Of a stretch of DNA of 64,000 bases, positions 36,457 to 45,149 are shown in pieces (the first letter of the stretch is position 1; the number at the start of each line of letters is the position of its first letter). The stretch comes from Clostridium collagenovorans DSM 3089 (GTDB taxonomy: Bacteria; Bacillota; Clostridia; Clostridiales; Clostridiaceae), in the NCBI RefSeq assembly GCF_900130005.1, contig NZ_FQXP01000012.1, forward strand, positions 66,328 to 130,327, read 5' to 3'. Below the pieces are notes generated by a model, which made no database searches, was not told the origin of the DNA, and saw nothing but the letters and a program-made list of their open reading frames with translations. Position numbers and translations under genes: made by a program.

Positions 36457-37806
36457 TTATTCTTGCTGTACCTCAATTCCTCGATTCTTCTTTTTCCTCT
36501 CTATTAAAAGTATTATCATAACTGTTGTAACTGCACAGTAATCAGCTACAGCTGCTGCTATAAACACTCCTTCTACTCCAATGAAGGCAGGAAGTATTAA
36601 GGTTGCTGGAAGTAAGTATATAAATGAACGTCCCATAGAAATTAAGTTAGCATATACATTCTTCTTAGTTGCTTGATAGTAATTAGCAAAAGTATATACA
36701 AGTCCAACTACAGGAACTCCCCCTAAATACATAAGGAGTCTTCTGCTTGCAAGTTCAACCACCTCTGGATTATGGTTGAATATAGATACAATCAAATCTC
36801 CACCAAAAATAAAAATAAATAAGAATAAAAATCCTAAAACAAAGTCAACTACAATTGTAAGTCTTAGAGTTTCTTTGGTTCTCCCAATATTTCCCGCGCC
36901 ATAATTATATCCAATTATAGGCTGAATACCCTCCGCAACTCCTACTAATACTTGAGCAGACATCACTGATATATATCCAACTATAGCAAAAACAGAAACG
37001 TCAATAACATTACCATAGTTTAAAAGTAACTTATTTTGTATTAAAGTCATTATTCCTAAGGATACTTGAATTCCAAAGGATACAAATCCAGAAATCATTA
37101 TAGTTTTTAATAAGTACGGTCTGAATCTTAAATTGTGTAGTTTTAACTTAACATTGGATTTTCCACTTACAAAGTAGAAAAGTAAGTAACTTCCTGCTAA
37201 GGTCATACCTATTACAGTAGCCCATGCAGCTCCCTCTATTCCGAAGCCTAACTTAATTACAAAAAGCCAATCTAAAACTATATTAATAAGAGCACCTGTA
37301 ACCAAAACCTTCATAGCTAAAGCTGGATTTCCATCGGCTCTCACAATAGGGTTCAATGCACAACTTAATACATAGAAAATAGTAAACATAAAAATAATCC
37401 TACTATAATCCATAGTTAAGGTAAGTACTTCCCCCTCTGCTCCTAAAAATATCATTAAGGGTTCTAAAAATGTAAGTCCTATTATAGTAATAACAAGAGC
37501 TAAAACAACCACTGTTAAAATAGTAGTACCCAGTAGTTTTTCAGCTTCTTCCTTTTTTCCTTCTCCACATTTTATAGAAATCAAAATAGATGCTCCAACA
37601 CCAAATAACATAGCAATAGCCATATTAATACAAAGCACTGGATAGTCTATGTTTACACTGGCAAGTCCAAGTTCCCCAACTCCATTGCCAATAAAAATGC
37701 CGTCTACAATAATATACATAGCATTTACAAGCATTCCCACAACTGCAGGAATAACAAACTTAATAAATAAACTACTTATTTTTTTTTGTAATATTTCCTC
37801 TCTCAT
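36457..37806 (-). CDS. MATE-family efflux transporter, copy 2
   Basis: 449 residues, twelve helices. It shares long runs of motifs with the copy at 32580 (VPAVVGMLVNAMYIIVDGIF-like start, GFVSFGIQVSLGIMTLIQNK, EGIQPIIGYNYGAG). The pair looks like a tandem duplication later split by katG. Each copy has kept a complete frame. GGAGG precedes the ATG. The substrate is unknown. Confidence 0.92.
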   Translation of the reverse strand: MREEILQKKISSLFIKFVIPAVVGMLVNAMYIIVDGIFIGNGVGELGLASVNIDYPVLCINMAIAMLFGVGASILISIKCGEGKKEEAEKLLGTTILTVVVLALVITIIGLTFLEPLMIFLGAEGEVLTLTMDYSRIIFMFTIFYVLSCALNPIVRADGNPALAMKVLVTGALINIVLDWLFVIKLGFGIEGAAWATVIGMTLAGSYLLFYFVSGKSNVKLKLHNLRFRPYLLKTIMISGFVSFGIQVSLGIMTLIQNKLLLNYGNVIDVSVFAIVGYISVMSAQVLVGVAEGIQPIIGYNYGAGNIGRTKETLRLTIVVDFVLGFLFLFIFIFGGDLIVSIFNHNPEVVELASRRLLMYLGGVPVVGLVYTFANYYQATKKNVYANLISMGRSFIYLLPATLILPAFIGVEGVFIAAAVADYCAVTTVMIILLIERKKKNRGIEVQQE

Positions 37807-38063
37807 AAGTCCTCCATAAAATTACGCTCATGTTGCTTCCCTACATAAATAAGCTTTTCATATATGCTTATACTATGTCTTAATCCCCTATGCCGTTCCC
37901 TAGTAATATATTTTCCCCCCTCATATATCCTTATATCCTCCATTTGTATAAAGTTTTAGCCTAAGACTATTAATTATACACGAAAACAATACACTTAATA
38001 ACCCCCTTCAAATACCCAAAGTAGCTACATTGTCTTTAATTATTTAAAATCTTCTATTACACT

Positions 38064-38243
38064 TCCTCCAAAATTCTGCCCTAAATACTATGAAATCATT
38101 AAAGAATCTCTCTCATATACTGAGAATTTACCCAAACAACTACCCCACATACTATAAGAATAAAAAACTATACCTCAAATACTAGGAAATTATAAAAAAA
38201 CTATGCCTGATACTATGAAGTCAAAAAACAGCTACCTCAAACA
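38064..38243. repeat. ~31-bp degenerate tandem repeat of the psuK terminator arm
   Basis: On the minus strand about six successive units start AGTATTTGAGGTAG-like and continue into a T-rich stretch and TTTC(C/A)T. The unit nearest psuK is the 3' arm and T-run of the working terminator; the others are progressively changed. Confidence 0.65.
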
Positions 38244-38269
38244 CTCTAAAATAAAGTATTTGAGGTAGC
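38231..38269 (-). terminator. psuK terminator
   Basis: GCTACCTCAAA pairs perfectly with TTTGAGGTAGC. On the minus strand TGTTTTTTG follows. Confidence 0.8.
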
Positions 38270-38284
38270 TGTATATACTATTAT

Positions 38285-38462
38285 TATATCCAAATTGCTT
38301 CTTTTAATATAGTTTTTAAATATATAAAAATATTTCTTTACTATAATATTCAACTAATATTTAAGTTGCTTCTTTACTATAGTCTTAGACTAAATTAAAA
38401 TTGTTTTTCTACTATAGTCTTAAGATCTATATCCAAGTTGTTTCTTTAATATAATCTTCAAC
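38285..38462. repeat. 35-36-bp tandem repeat overlapping the psuK 3' end, five copies
   Basis: Units start near 38285, 38320, 38355, 38391 and 38427. The last includes the true psuK end (coding EDYIKETTWI and the stop). The others lie beyond the stop and still resemble the coding unit, reading DYSRKTI, KTIVKKQ, NIIVKKY and NYIKRSN in the same frame. Confidence 0.75.
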
Positions 38463-39365
38463 TAAATCTAAGCACATCTCTGGATGTATAGTTTCTTCAT
38501 GAGAAATAGCTATTATAGACATTGCCATAGCATATCTCACGGTTTCCTTCATAGATAAGCCATTCATATACCCATAGCATATTCCTGCTACAAAGGAATC
38601 TCCTGCCCCTGTAACATTAACTACTTTTACAGCACTGCTTTTTAAGGTTCCACATTCATTAGCATCAGCATAATATATCCCATCTTCATCAAGGCTTATA
38701 AATACCTTCTCAACACCTAAATCTAAGAAATACTGTGCTGCTCTTTCAATGTCTTCCATAGTTTCTAGCTTAAAGCCACATAAAGCTTCTGCCTCAATTC
38801 TATTAGGCTTAATTGTATGAAAGTGCTTAACTAAATGTTTTATATGCTGTGCCTTATTTGCAGACACTGGATCTAAAATAAATTTTGTCTTACCACTAAA
38901 CTTTGTAACTATATATTCTAAAATCTCAGGGTTATCAGTATCTAAACAAGTATACTCTGAGTTTTCTATAACCTCTGCCTTAGAATCAATAAATCCTGTA
39001 TCTATCATGTCCAAGCTTTTCATGTCTACTATAGCTGACACCATTTCACCTGAATCATCTAAAATAGCCATATATGTTGGTGTAGAAACATTATCTAATA
39101 TAAGTGAGTTACTCATATTATATCCTATTTCTTCTGCATTACTAAGCACTCTCTTTCCCATCTCATCGTTACCTAAAACAGAGATAAACTCAGTATTAAC
39201 TCCAACTCTACATAAATTTTCGGCTATATTACGGCACACTCCACCTAGTGATACCTTAACCTTACCTGGGTTTGAATCATAGCATCTTAATTGTCTGTTA
39301 CTAAGACCAAATATATCTATAATAGAAGCACCCAATACTAAAACATACGACTCTTTATTTTTCAT
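38427..39365 (-). CDS. psuK: PfkB-family kinase, probable pseudouridine kinase
   Basis: 312 residues of ribokinase fold. The N-terminal block DSNPGKVKVSLGGVCRNIAE and the mid-block ILDPVSANKAQHIKHL followed by IKPNRIEAEALCG follow E. coli PsuK (YeiC) closely. The anion-hole/catalytic motif is NVTGAGDSF. PsuK phosphorylates pseudouridine to its 5'-monophosphate for breakdown by PsuG, but no psuG gene adjoins. GGAGGGGG lies before the ATG. The last twelve codons are the source of a five-copy tandem repeat downstream. Confidence 0.85.
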   Translation of the reverse strand: MKNKESYVLVLGASIIDIFGLSNRQLRCYDSNPGKVKVSLGGVCRNIAENLCRVGVNTEFISVLGNDEMGKRVLSNAEEIGYNMSNSLILDNVSTPTYMAILDDSGEMVSAIVDMKSLDMIDTGFIDSKAEVIENSEYTCLDTDNPEILEYIVTKFSGKTKFILDPVSANKAQHIKHLVKHFHTIKPNRIEAEALCGFKLETMEDIERAAQYFLDLGVEKVFISLDEDGIYYADANECGTLKSSAVKVVNVTGAGDSFVAGICYGYMNGLSMKETVRYAMAMSIIAISHEETIHPEMCLDLVEDYIKETTWI

Positions 39366-39472
39366 TCTTCCCCCTCCTACCTAGCAATATAAATATTATC
39401 ATATAAAAGAGGTTTATTGAATAATAAAGTTGAATTTTGTCGCAATATATTAAGATTTTTTATTGGAAAACT

Positions 39473-39727
39473 CTATTTATTTTCCATATCACTCAATCTT
39501 TCATTCAAAATATTAATTTGATTACATAAACAACTATTAATTTCTTGGAGATTAGAAATCTTTTCATAAATCTCCTTAAACTCTTTTGAAGTATTTTTAT
39601 CCTTTTTACTACCTTCTTTTTTGCCTTTACCATGACCCTTAGATTTACAATTACAATAAATTTTACATTTCTTTATTAAGGGATTTTCTACATTGCTTGA
39701 CTTGATGCCTACCCTGATATGTGAATT
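39473..39727 (-). pseudogene. Coding-like remnant without a start codon
   Basis: The minus frame is open for 84 codons up to the stop at 39473 and reads KCKIYCNCKSKGHGKGKK, a Lys/Ser-rich part and a coiled-coil-like end NEIN-like to LNERLSDMENK. It has no ATG, GTG or TTG at a useful position, and a TAA sits just upstream. Amino-acid usage looks protein-like. It may be the truncated tail of a small gene that once followed the sigma factor. Confidence 0.4.
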
Positions 39728-39765
39728 TTATTTGACTCTCTTATGAGTACAACCTACATTCTTAC

Positions 39766-40371
39766 CTAAACTTCTTTTTTCAATGAAGCTTTCATCTTCT
39801 CTAAAACCTTTTTCTTTCTTCTTCTACAAACATGATAACTGCAATTATTTTTTTCTGCATACTCCTTAATTGATTCTCTTAAAAAATAATAGCTAACAAT
39901 TAAATTACGCTCTTCATTATTTAAATTTCTAATTTCATTAAATAAATGAGTTCTTTCTTGCTTTTCTATGACATGTTCTTCTACTGAAAAGCCATCCCTC
40001 ATAGTTTCAATTCTACTAACATTAAACTCCTCATCTATGTCAAAGGCCTGCTCCACACTATACTTCGCATTTTTTCTTATATCCATGTAATAATAATTTC
40101 TTAAAGACTTAACTAAATATCCAATTATTCTATCTTCCTCAAACCCTTGAAATTTATTTAAATCTACCTTACCTACTATAAGAAACAAATACATATAACC
40201 CATTTGCATAAAATCTTCTCTTTCATAACCATTAAGAAAACTCTCCCTGCTATACTTTTCTATATATGGACTAAATACATTTATTAGTTCCTCAGAAGCT
40301 TCCTCATTATTTAACTTAACCTCTCTTATAAGCTCAACTATGTTCCCAAATTTTTTATTGGTAAACTCCAT
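39766..40371 (-). CDS. UviA/TcdR/BotR-like alternative sigma factor
   Basis: About 201 residues from the ATG at 40371, which lies 8 nt after AAAGGAG (an upstream GTG at 40410 is less likely). The region 2-like part reads YEREDFMQMGYMYLFLIVGK and continues to a YLVKSLRNYYYMDIRKN helix. Region 4 is at the C-terminus (LNNEERNLIVSYYF then SIKEYAEKNNCSYHVCRRRK). Size and build match the small clostridial sigma factors UviA, TcdR, BotR and TetR that drive toxin or bacteriocin genes. A holin-type gene lies immediately upstream on the same strand, as in the uviAB and tcdR/tcdE loci. Its targets are unknown. Confidence 0.78.
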   Translation of the reverse strand: MEFTNKKFGNIVELIREVKLNNEEASEELINVFSPYIEKYSRESFLNGYEREDFMQMGYMYLFLIVGKVDLNKFQGFEEDRIIGYLVKSLRNYYYMDIRKNAKYSVEQAFDIDEEFNVSRIETMRDGFSVEEHVIEKQERTHLFNEIRNLNNEERNLIVSYYFLRESIKEYAEKNNCSYHVCRRRKKKVLEKMKASLKKEV

Positions 40372-40880
40372 ACCCCTCTCTCCTTTTAATACCATCAATG
40401 CTTTATTCACTTAGAATACCTAAGCCTCAGTTCATCCTTAAACTTTAAATCAATCCTCCTTATCTCCTTTCCATATTTCAATCTATTAATCTCCTTTAAC
40501 TTCTTTACGCTTCTCTATTACTTCTACTTATCTTCTATATTTCAATCTCTTAATCCATTCTCTCTATTTTTCAACTATTCTCTCTTAGTTTTTCTCCGTC
40601 TTTTAAATATCTATATATAAAATATGCTTTTTCATCAAATCACTGTTCATTTTTCGTAAAAAAAGTTGCAAAATAATATAAATTATTTTGCAACTCACAA
40701 ATTATATTTATTAAATAATTTAAGAGTAAATCATTTAATCACACGTTCATTTCATCTTAGGATTCTTAATATGCCAATAATTTTAATAACCAAAACCGTA
40801 TGCCAAAATAGATAATAGTATTAATCTGTATACTCACACTACACAATTATCATATTTTAAATTAAACTAGTTTATTTTTC
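40372..40880. other. Spacer between the holin and sigma genes
   Basis: A C/T-rich part on the plus strand (40440-40620) holds two similar units of TTATCT...CAATCTATTAATC type. A strong holin terminator lies at 40665-40696. Confidence 0.5.
40665..40696 (-). terminator. Terminator of the holin-like gene
   Basis: AGTTGCAAAATAAT pairs perfectly with ATTATTTTGCAACT. On the minus strand TTTTTTTACG follows, so the holin gene and the sigma gene are separate units. Confidence 0.9.
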
Positions 40881-41201
40881 TTATTCTTCAAATTCCTTAC
40901 CACATTGAGAACAAATCATCTTGCCTTCAACCTTAAGATGTGGAGTCATCTTACCGCACACCGGACAAGGCTTCATATCATCTCCGTACCCCTTATTTTC
41001 AGTAGTCGGATCTGACATAATTCCTAATAAAACTAGTATAGAAGAAATACCCACTACAACCTGAGTTACAACATCTACATTAACACTAACATTTAAAAGT
41101 GCAAGAATTGCTGCCACTTGTGAAACTATACTTATTACAACGGAAGGATTTTTTAATCTTTTTAAAATATTTTTAATTTGCTCCACAAAACATTCCTCCA
41201 T
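40881..41201 (-). CDS. phiLC3/UviB-type holin fused to a zinc ribbon
   Basis: 106 residues. A short amphipathic start (EQIKNILKRLKNPSVVISIV) is followed by two hydrophobic segments (about 18-36 and 42-60), the layout of small phage and UviB/TcdE-type holins. After a TTENKGYGDD linker the C-terminus has a zinc ribbon (CPVCGKM...CSQCGKEF). A holin with a cytoplasmic zinc ribbon is unusual for the family. GGAGG lies before the ATG. No lysin or other phage genes are nearby, so it may serve protein release and not phage lysis. Confidence 0.75.
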   Translation of the reverse strand: MEECFVEQIKNILKRLKNPSVVISIVSQVAAILALLNVSVNVDVVTQVVVGISSILVLLGIMSDPTTENKGYGDDMKPCPVCGKMTPHLKVEGKMICSQCGKEFEE

Positions 41202-41753
41202 TCTTATAAATTAATATATAACTTATTAGGAAATTACTATTTCACATAAATTTCCACACATACTTCCCAAAGAAATTATATACCTATATTAACATATGAT
41301 ATTTTTCCTCTGTTTGTGCAAAGTTTCTCATGTTTTTTACAATTTTCACAACTAATATAATGGTTAAATGCAAGTTTTAAGGATTCAATAAATCTAATTT
41401 AAAATATATTTAGATAGCCTATACTATACTTTTACAAGATAGAAATCTAACTATAATGTCTCGATTAAATCTTAACGTAATATTTAATACATAAATATAC
41501 TCTATTTAATAGACTATACGTCTCATTAAGTACTTATTTCCTATCCAAAAGTATTATTTATAATACCTCAAACTCAGTAAAAAATATACATCCTTTTATG
41601 CTATAATTTACCTCCTTTACCTAATATATTTCACCTTAAAATTCATCTATTATATTAGTTGTACTTTGAAATTTAAAAGGTATAGTGAAAAGATTATTTC
41701 TTAACCTATCTTATATAATAATCTTTCGCTAAATTTAAGGGGGATTCTATATT
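41202..41753. other. Divergent spacer and leader of the first TasA-like gene
   Basis: No gene is seen. The part from about 41605 resembles 45245-45304 upstream of the other TasA-like gene, and a hairpin lies just before the ribosome site. Confidence 0.5.
41684..41730 (+). promoter_or_regulatory. Leader hairpin before the first TasA-like gene
   Basis: AGTGAAAAGATTATT pairs with AATAATCTTTCGCT (one bulge), ending about 8 nt before AAGGGGG, the ribosome site. It could modulate translation. Confidence 0.5.
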
Positions 41754-42362
41754 ATGAAAAGTAAAAAACTTACAGCTTTAGCTTTAGCCGCAGCATTAAT
41801 GACAGGAGCTGCTGGATCATATGCTTATTTCTCAAGCACCGCTAGCATCGAAACACCTGCTAACTTAATTATCGAAACCGGAAGCATGAATTTAAAGGCA
41901 GATAGTGGGGTTTGGGTTACTAATGACAATAATGAAACTTCCAAAGTAGATGTTACCGACGCAAATGGAAATACAACCACTAAATTTACTAATGTTAGAC
42001 CTGGAGAAAGCTTCGTAAAGGATTATTATATTAAACCTACAGATAGCACATTAAAACAAAAGGTTGCTTTCACTGGTGGAAATATTAAAAATCAACCTGA
42101 GGGAATTTCTTTATCTTTTTATGCTGAATTTATTCAAAGAGATGCTGACGGAAATGTTATTGATTATTATCCAGTTTATGCTGGTAATGAAATCACTTTC
42201 AATCCTGAATTTAATGAAGAAATCCGTGTTTCAATAAAAGCTACTGCAAATACTTCTATGAATAATACTGACTCAACTAATGCCTCAAATCAATTAAGAT
42301 CCTTTGACTTAAATGATTGCATAGAAAAACTAGTATTTACAGGTAAACAAATGAACCAATAA
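41754..42362 (+). CDS. TasA/camelysin-family surface fibre protein (BsaA-like), copy 1
   Basis: 202 residues. The N-terminus has the SipW-type signal: basic KSKKL, a hydrophobic alanine-rich stretch, then GSYAYFSSTA. The mature part starts with the family block ETPANLIIETGSMNLKADSG and ends with a beta domain (RSFDLNDCIEKLVFTGKQM). In Bacillus TasA and C. perfringens BsaA such proteins are processed by SipW and form biofilm fibres. AAGGGGG precedes the ATG. The leader is partly shared with the paralogue at 45398. A terminator follows. Confidence 0.88.
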   Translation: MKSKKLTALALAAALMTGAAGSYAYFSSTASIETPANLIIETGSMNLKADSGVWVTNDNNETSKVDVTDANGNTTTKFTNVRPGESFVKDYYIKPTDSTLKQKVAFTGGNIKNQPEGISLSFYAEFIQRDADGNVIDYYPVYAGNEITFNPEFNEEIRVSIKATANTSMNNTDSTNASNQLRSFDLNDCIEKLVFTGKQMNQ

Positions 42363-42389
42363 GTTTAATATTATTAATACTTAAATATA

Positions 42390-42422
42390 AAAGGATATTC
42401 TAATTATTTAGAATATCTTTTT
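42390..42422 (+). terminator. Terminator after the first TasA-like gene
   Basis: AAGGATATTCTAA pairs with TTAGAATATCTTT around a 4-nt loop, followed by T's. Confidence 0.85.
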
Positions 42423-42582
42423 ATGTAATATATACCTTATAATATTGAAACTTAACTATATTATCTTATTAGTTGAATTTTAGTATTTCACTCTAAAATT
42501 ATCAAACTAAGTAAGAGTTTACTCGAATAACTATATATCCAATGGGACTTTTAACTTTTATAGTAAAGGTAGGTAGCGTAAC

Positions 42583-43293
42583 ATGAAAAAACTTAATAAA
42601 TCTTTATGTTTTATGGCTCTTATCACCCTACTTTGTATACCTATAAGTAATCATTCTGTATATGCTAAATCTACTAATGATATATTTATTACTGAGACAT
42701 ATACATCAAATGATGGCTATTGGTATCCAGGAAGGTCAGAGTCTAAAACATTCTCCATATTAAATAACATGGAGCAAAATATATTAATAAACAGACTTTA
42801 TTTAAATTTAAACTCTTGTGCTAATTATAGCACTAATGAATTCTTATCTATAAAGAGCAAAGAATTCAAGGAAATATCAAAGAACTGCAATGTAACTTTA
42901 ATGAAAGATAATAATAAATTATTAAGCACTACCCTATGTGACTTATTAAGTAATGATGGAGTTATACTTGATGAAAAGCTTTCTTTAAGTTCTAAAGACT
43001 CTCAAGAGCTTACTCTTTTAATAGATTTTAATTCAGAAATGAATAACAACGCTCAAGGTTTAGAACTAGACCTAAGTATAGCTCTTGCATACGAAGAAAA
43101 TACTGCTGCTATTGGTTCAGGAAATAGTACTAATGGATCTATAAATAAGGGCTCAACTAATACTCTCCCACAAACTGGATCAAGTGTTGATAGATATTTG
43201 ATATTTCTTGCCATAGGATTAGTTTCTGCCGTATCAGGACTAGCATTGATGGAAAGAGATTCTATAAAGAAAGGAGGTGTTCAAGATGAATAA
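42583..43293 (+). CDS. LPXTG-anchored surface protein of the fibre locus
   Basis: 236 residues. A Sec signal peptide (1-29, ending near VYA) leads to a beta-rich domain with FITETYTSNDGYWYPGRSES. A Gly/Ser/Asn linker follows, then the sorting signal NTLPQTGSSVDRY, a hydrophobic helix and a charged end. It probably caps or anchors the TasA-like fibre to the cell wall. It overlaps the next gene, so the two are translationally coupled. The family beyond the anchor is not recognised. Confidence 0.82.
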   Translation: MKKLNKSLCFMALITLLCIPISNHSVYAKSTNDIFITETYTSNDGYWYPGRSESKTFSILNNMEQNILINRLYLNLNSCANYSTNEFLSIKSKEFKEISKNCNVTLMKDNNKLLSTTLCDLLSNDGVILDEKLSLSSKDSQELTLLIDFNSEMNNNAQGLELDLSIALAYEENTAAIGSGNSTNGSINKGSTNTLPQTGSSVDRYLIFLAIGLVSAVSGLALMERDSIKKGGVQDE

Positions 43294-43918
43294 AGCTTCT
43301 TTACTAGGTAGAAGGCAAAAATCTAAGCAATTACGAAGTAAAAATAAAAACTATAAAAAAGCTCTTTGTAGTTTGGGACTTTCATTAATAATGGCATCAA
43401 CTGGCACCTTAGGAACCTATGCATATTTTACTACTAAAGCAGAACTTAATGCTCCAAGTAATATAATCTTAGAATCTGGAAGCGTACAAGCTGAATATAG
43501 TAAAGCTGTGAATATTGATGGCTTGGCACCTGGAGAATCTAAAAGTGATAACTTTAACATCACTAACACAGGTACTTTAAAACAAAATTTAGCCTTAAGT
43601 TTTGAACTTCTAAAGAATAATGAATTTAGTGATTCAGAATTCTCTGCTCTTGAATATTCTTTAAGTTTTGTAGATAAGTCATCTGAAAATACAAAGCAAA
43701 TTAAAGCTATAGAAGCTATAAATCTAAGTGATTATATAAACAACAAAAAATCCATAAGCCTAACTTATACTGATGGTACTCCTGTTGTTCTAAATTCTAA
43801 TTCTAACTTAGAATGTACAGTTTCTATAAAGTGTAAAGATAACATACCTGAATCAGCTTCAGGTAAAATTGCAAAGTTTAATTTAAAACTTACTTCTACA
43901 CAATTAACTACTGACTAG
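43286..43918 (+). CDS. TasA/camelysin-family protein, copy 2
   Basis: About 210 residues from the ATG at 43286, which follows AAAGGAGG at the right distance; the frame also opens at a GTG nine bases earlier. A basic N-terminus precedes the hydrophobic segment and the SipW-type motif GTYAYFTTKAELNAPSNIIL, then a beta domain with GLAPGESKSDNFNITNTGTL. It is shorter on conserved beta content than copies 1 and 3. The start overlaps the stop of the LPXTG gene by 8 nt. It is probably a second fibre subunit. Confidence 0.83.
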   Translation: MNKASLLGRRQKSKQLRSKNKNYKKALCSLGLSLIMASTGTLGTYAYFTTKAELNAPSNIILESGSVQAEYSKAVNIDGLAPGESKSDNFNITNTGTLKQNLALSFELLKNNEFSDSEFSALEYSLSFVDKSSENTKQIKAIEAINLSDYINNKKSISLTYTDGTPVVLNSNSNLECTVSIKCKDNIPESASGKIAKFNLKLTSTQLTTD

Positions 43919-43931
43919 GGGAGGAATAGTT

Positions 43932-44768
43932 ATGATGAGAAATAAAAATGCATTTATGGCCATTGCTCTTGGGTTAGTGTTAACTACAGCCGGCAGTGGA
44001 GCAACTTATGCATACTTCAGTTCACAAATAGTACAAAGCAATACTGTAAGGATGAGTGTATTTAAAAAATTCAAAATTGACTTTACTGTAAATTCAACTA
44101 AAGCCGTAGAAAGTGTAAATGGTAAATTCGCATCTTATACAACAGAAAATACAGATAACAACTTAGGTGGAATGAAATTTAAAATAAAAGCGGAAACCGA
44201 AAATGGTAAGGAAAGCTTAGGTAATGACATAAAAATTGTATTTGGTGCTAATTGGGATAAAAAAAATACCGCTACTTGGAATCCAAGCACTAAAACCATC
44301 TATGCTTATTTACAACCTTCACTTCTTTATTATGAGTCAGGTATAGAAAATTTAATAAATAAAGCTTCTATTCCTGATATAAAGAAGATAGATTTTGATA
44401 AGATTGGTGGATTATCCGGAATTGCTCTTTCCACTTCTGATACTTGTAGCGCAACATTATCAGGAGGAATTAACACAGTAAAAGCAACTAAAGAAAGTAC
44501 CATGCTTACTATATCTAAGGCACCAGAAATAGATGGTAGCTTTGATATAAACTTCAAAAATAATAATAACATTAATATAACTAAAACCATCAAGGTATCT
44601 ACCAGTGATTCAGCAAAGTCTATTTTAAATAAGGTAAAAGATAATCTTTTATCAGTAGATACTATTAATAAATCCTATGATATAAAGGTTAATTCTAATA
44701 CAATTACAATAACTAATAAGAATGCTGGTAAAAATACAGATATAGATATTAATTTACTTGTTAAATAG
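43932..44768 (+). CDS. SipW-signal secreted protein with a distinct C-terminal domain
   Basis: 278 residues. The signal GATYAYFSSQIVQSNTVRMS matches the SipW-type pattern. The body differs from TasA: a beta-rich part (KFKIKAETENGKESLG) and a C-terminal 85 residues with MLTISKAPEIDGSFDINF and ITNKNAGKNTDI, which faintly recall flagellin hook-IN-type beta repeats. GAGGAATAG precedes the ATG pair; a start at 43935 is also possible. It lies 13 nt after copy 2 and is in the same operon. The function is unknown, probably a fibre or matrix component. Confidence 0.75.
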   Translation: MMRNKNAFMAIALGLVLTTAGSGATYAYFSSQIVQSNTVRMSVFKKFKIDFTVNSTKAVESVNGKFASYTTENTDNNLGGMKFKIKAETENGKESLGNDIKIVFGANWDKKNTATWNPSTKTIYAYLQPSLLYYESGIENLINKASIPDIKKIDFDKIGGLSGIALSTSDTCSATLSGGINTVKATKESTMLTISKAPEIDGSFDINFKNNNNINITKTIKVSTSDSAKSILNKVKDNLLSVDTINKSYDIKVNSNTITITNKNAGKNTDIDINLLVK

Positions 44769-44771
44769 TAA

Positions 44772-44795
44772 TCTACCACTAAAGTAGACTTTTTT
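44772..44795 (+). terminator. Terminator of the LPXTG/TasA operon
   Basis: TCTAC pairs with GTAGA around a short loop and a T-run follows directly, 3 nt past the last stop codon. Confidence 0.65.
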
Positions 44796-44858
44796 ACTAT
44801 GATTTGTATCTAACTTTTAAGTTCCCAAGATATAGGTCTATGTAATAATATAAATTTT

Positions 44859-44956
44859 GGAGCTGTCGCATTAAAAATTTCACATACAATATATTGTTTT
44901 GCAGTTTTAAAATTAACACAATATATTGTAGAGTTTATTCTTAGTGCGACAGCTCC
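44859..44956. mobile_element. 98-bp MITE-like element / hairpin with GGAGCTGTCGCA ends
   Basis: Terminal inverted repeats GGAGCTGTCGCA...TGCGACAGCTCC enclose inner arms ATACAATATATTGT / ACAATATATTGTA. The element is bordered by TTTT on both sides, which could be a target duplication. The ends resemble those of IS1182-like elements. It could also work as a terminator on the plus strand. Confidence 0.55.
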
Positions 44957-45045
44957 TTTTTATAATCTATTAGCAATAATTTTCTTAATTAAAACACATC
45001 ATGCATTCATTAAAATTATCTAATATTTATTTTTAATTCTATGTA

Positions 45046-45149
45046 TATACTTTTCAATATTAAAGCTAGATCATAGAAATTTATTACATATTAAATTTTT
45101 TTAATCTTATAAAATATGAATGACGGTTATTTAACGCAAGATATATATT
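45046..45149. repeat. Interspersed ~100-bp repeat, copy C
   Basis: Blocks TATACTTTTCAATATTAAAG, ATTAAATTTTTTTAATCTTA and GGTTATTTAACGCAAGATAT occur in the same order as in copies A and B. Confidence 0.6.

Larger units (their letters stand above)
37807..38284. other. Spacer with a decayed terminator array
   Basis: No gene is seen. The stretch from about 38064 to 38243 is a tandem array; the intact psuK terminator is at 38231-38269. Confidence 0.5.

Noticed and set aside
38285..38462. CRISPR array, because of the regular ~36-bp period
   Set aside because: The units are contiguous, imperfect and without unique spacers; they derive from the psuK coding end. No cas genes are near.
39473..41201. 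Prophage
   Set aside because: Only a holin-like protein and a sigma factor are present; no integrase, terminase, structural or lysin gene lies nearby.
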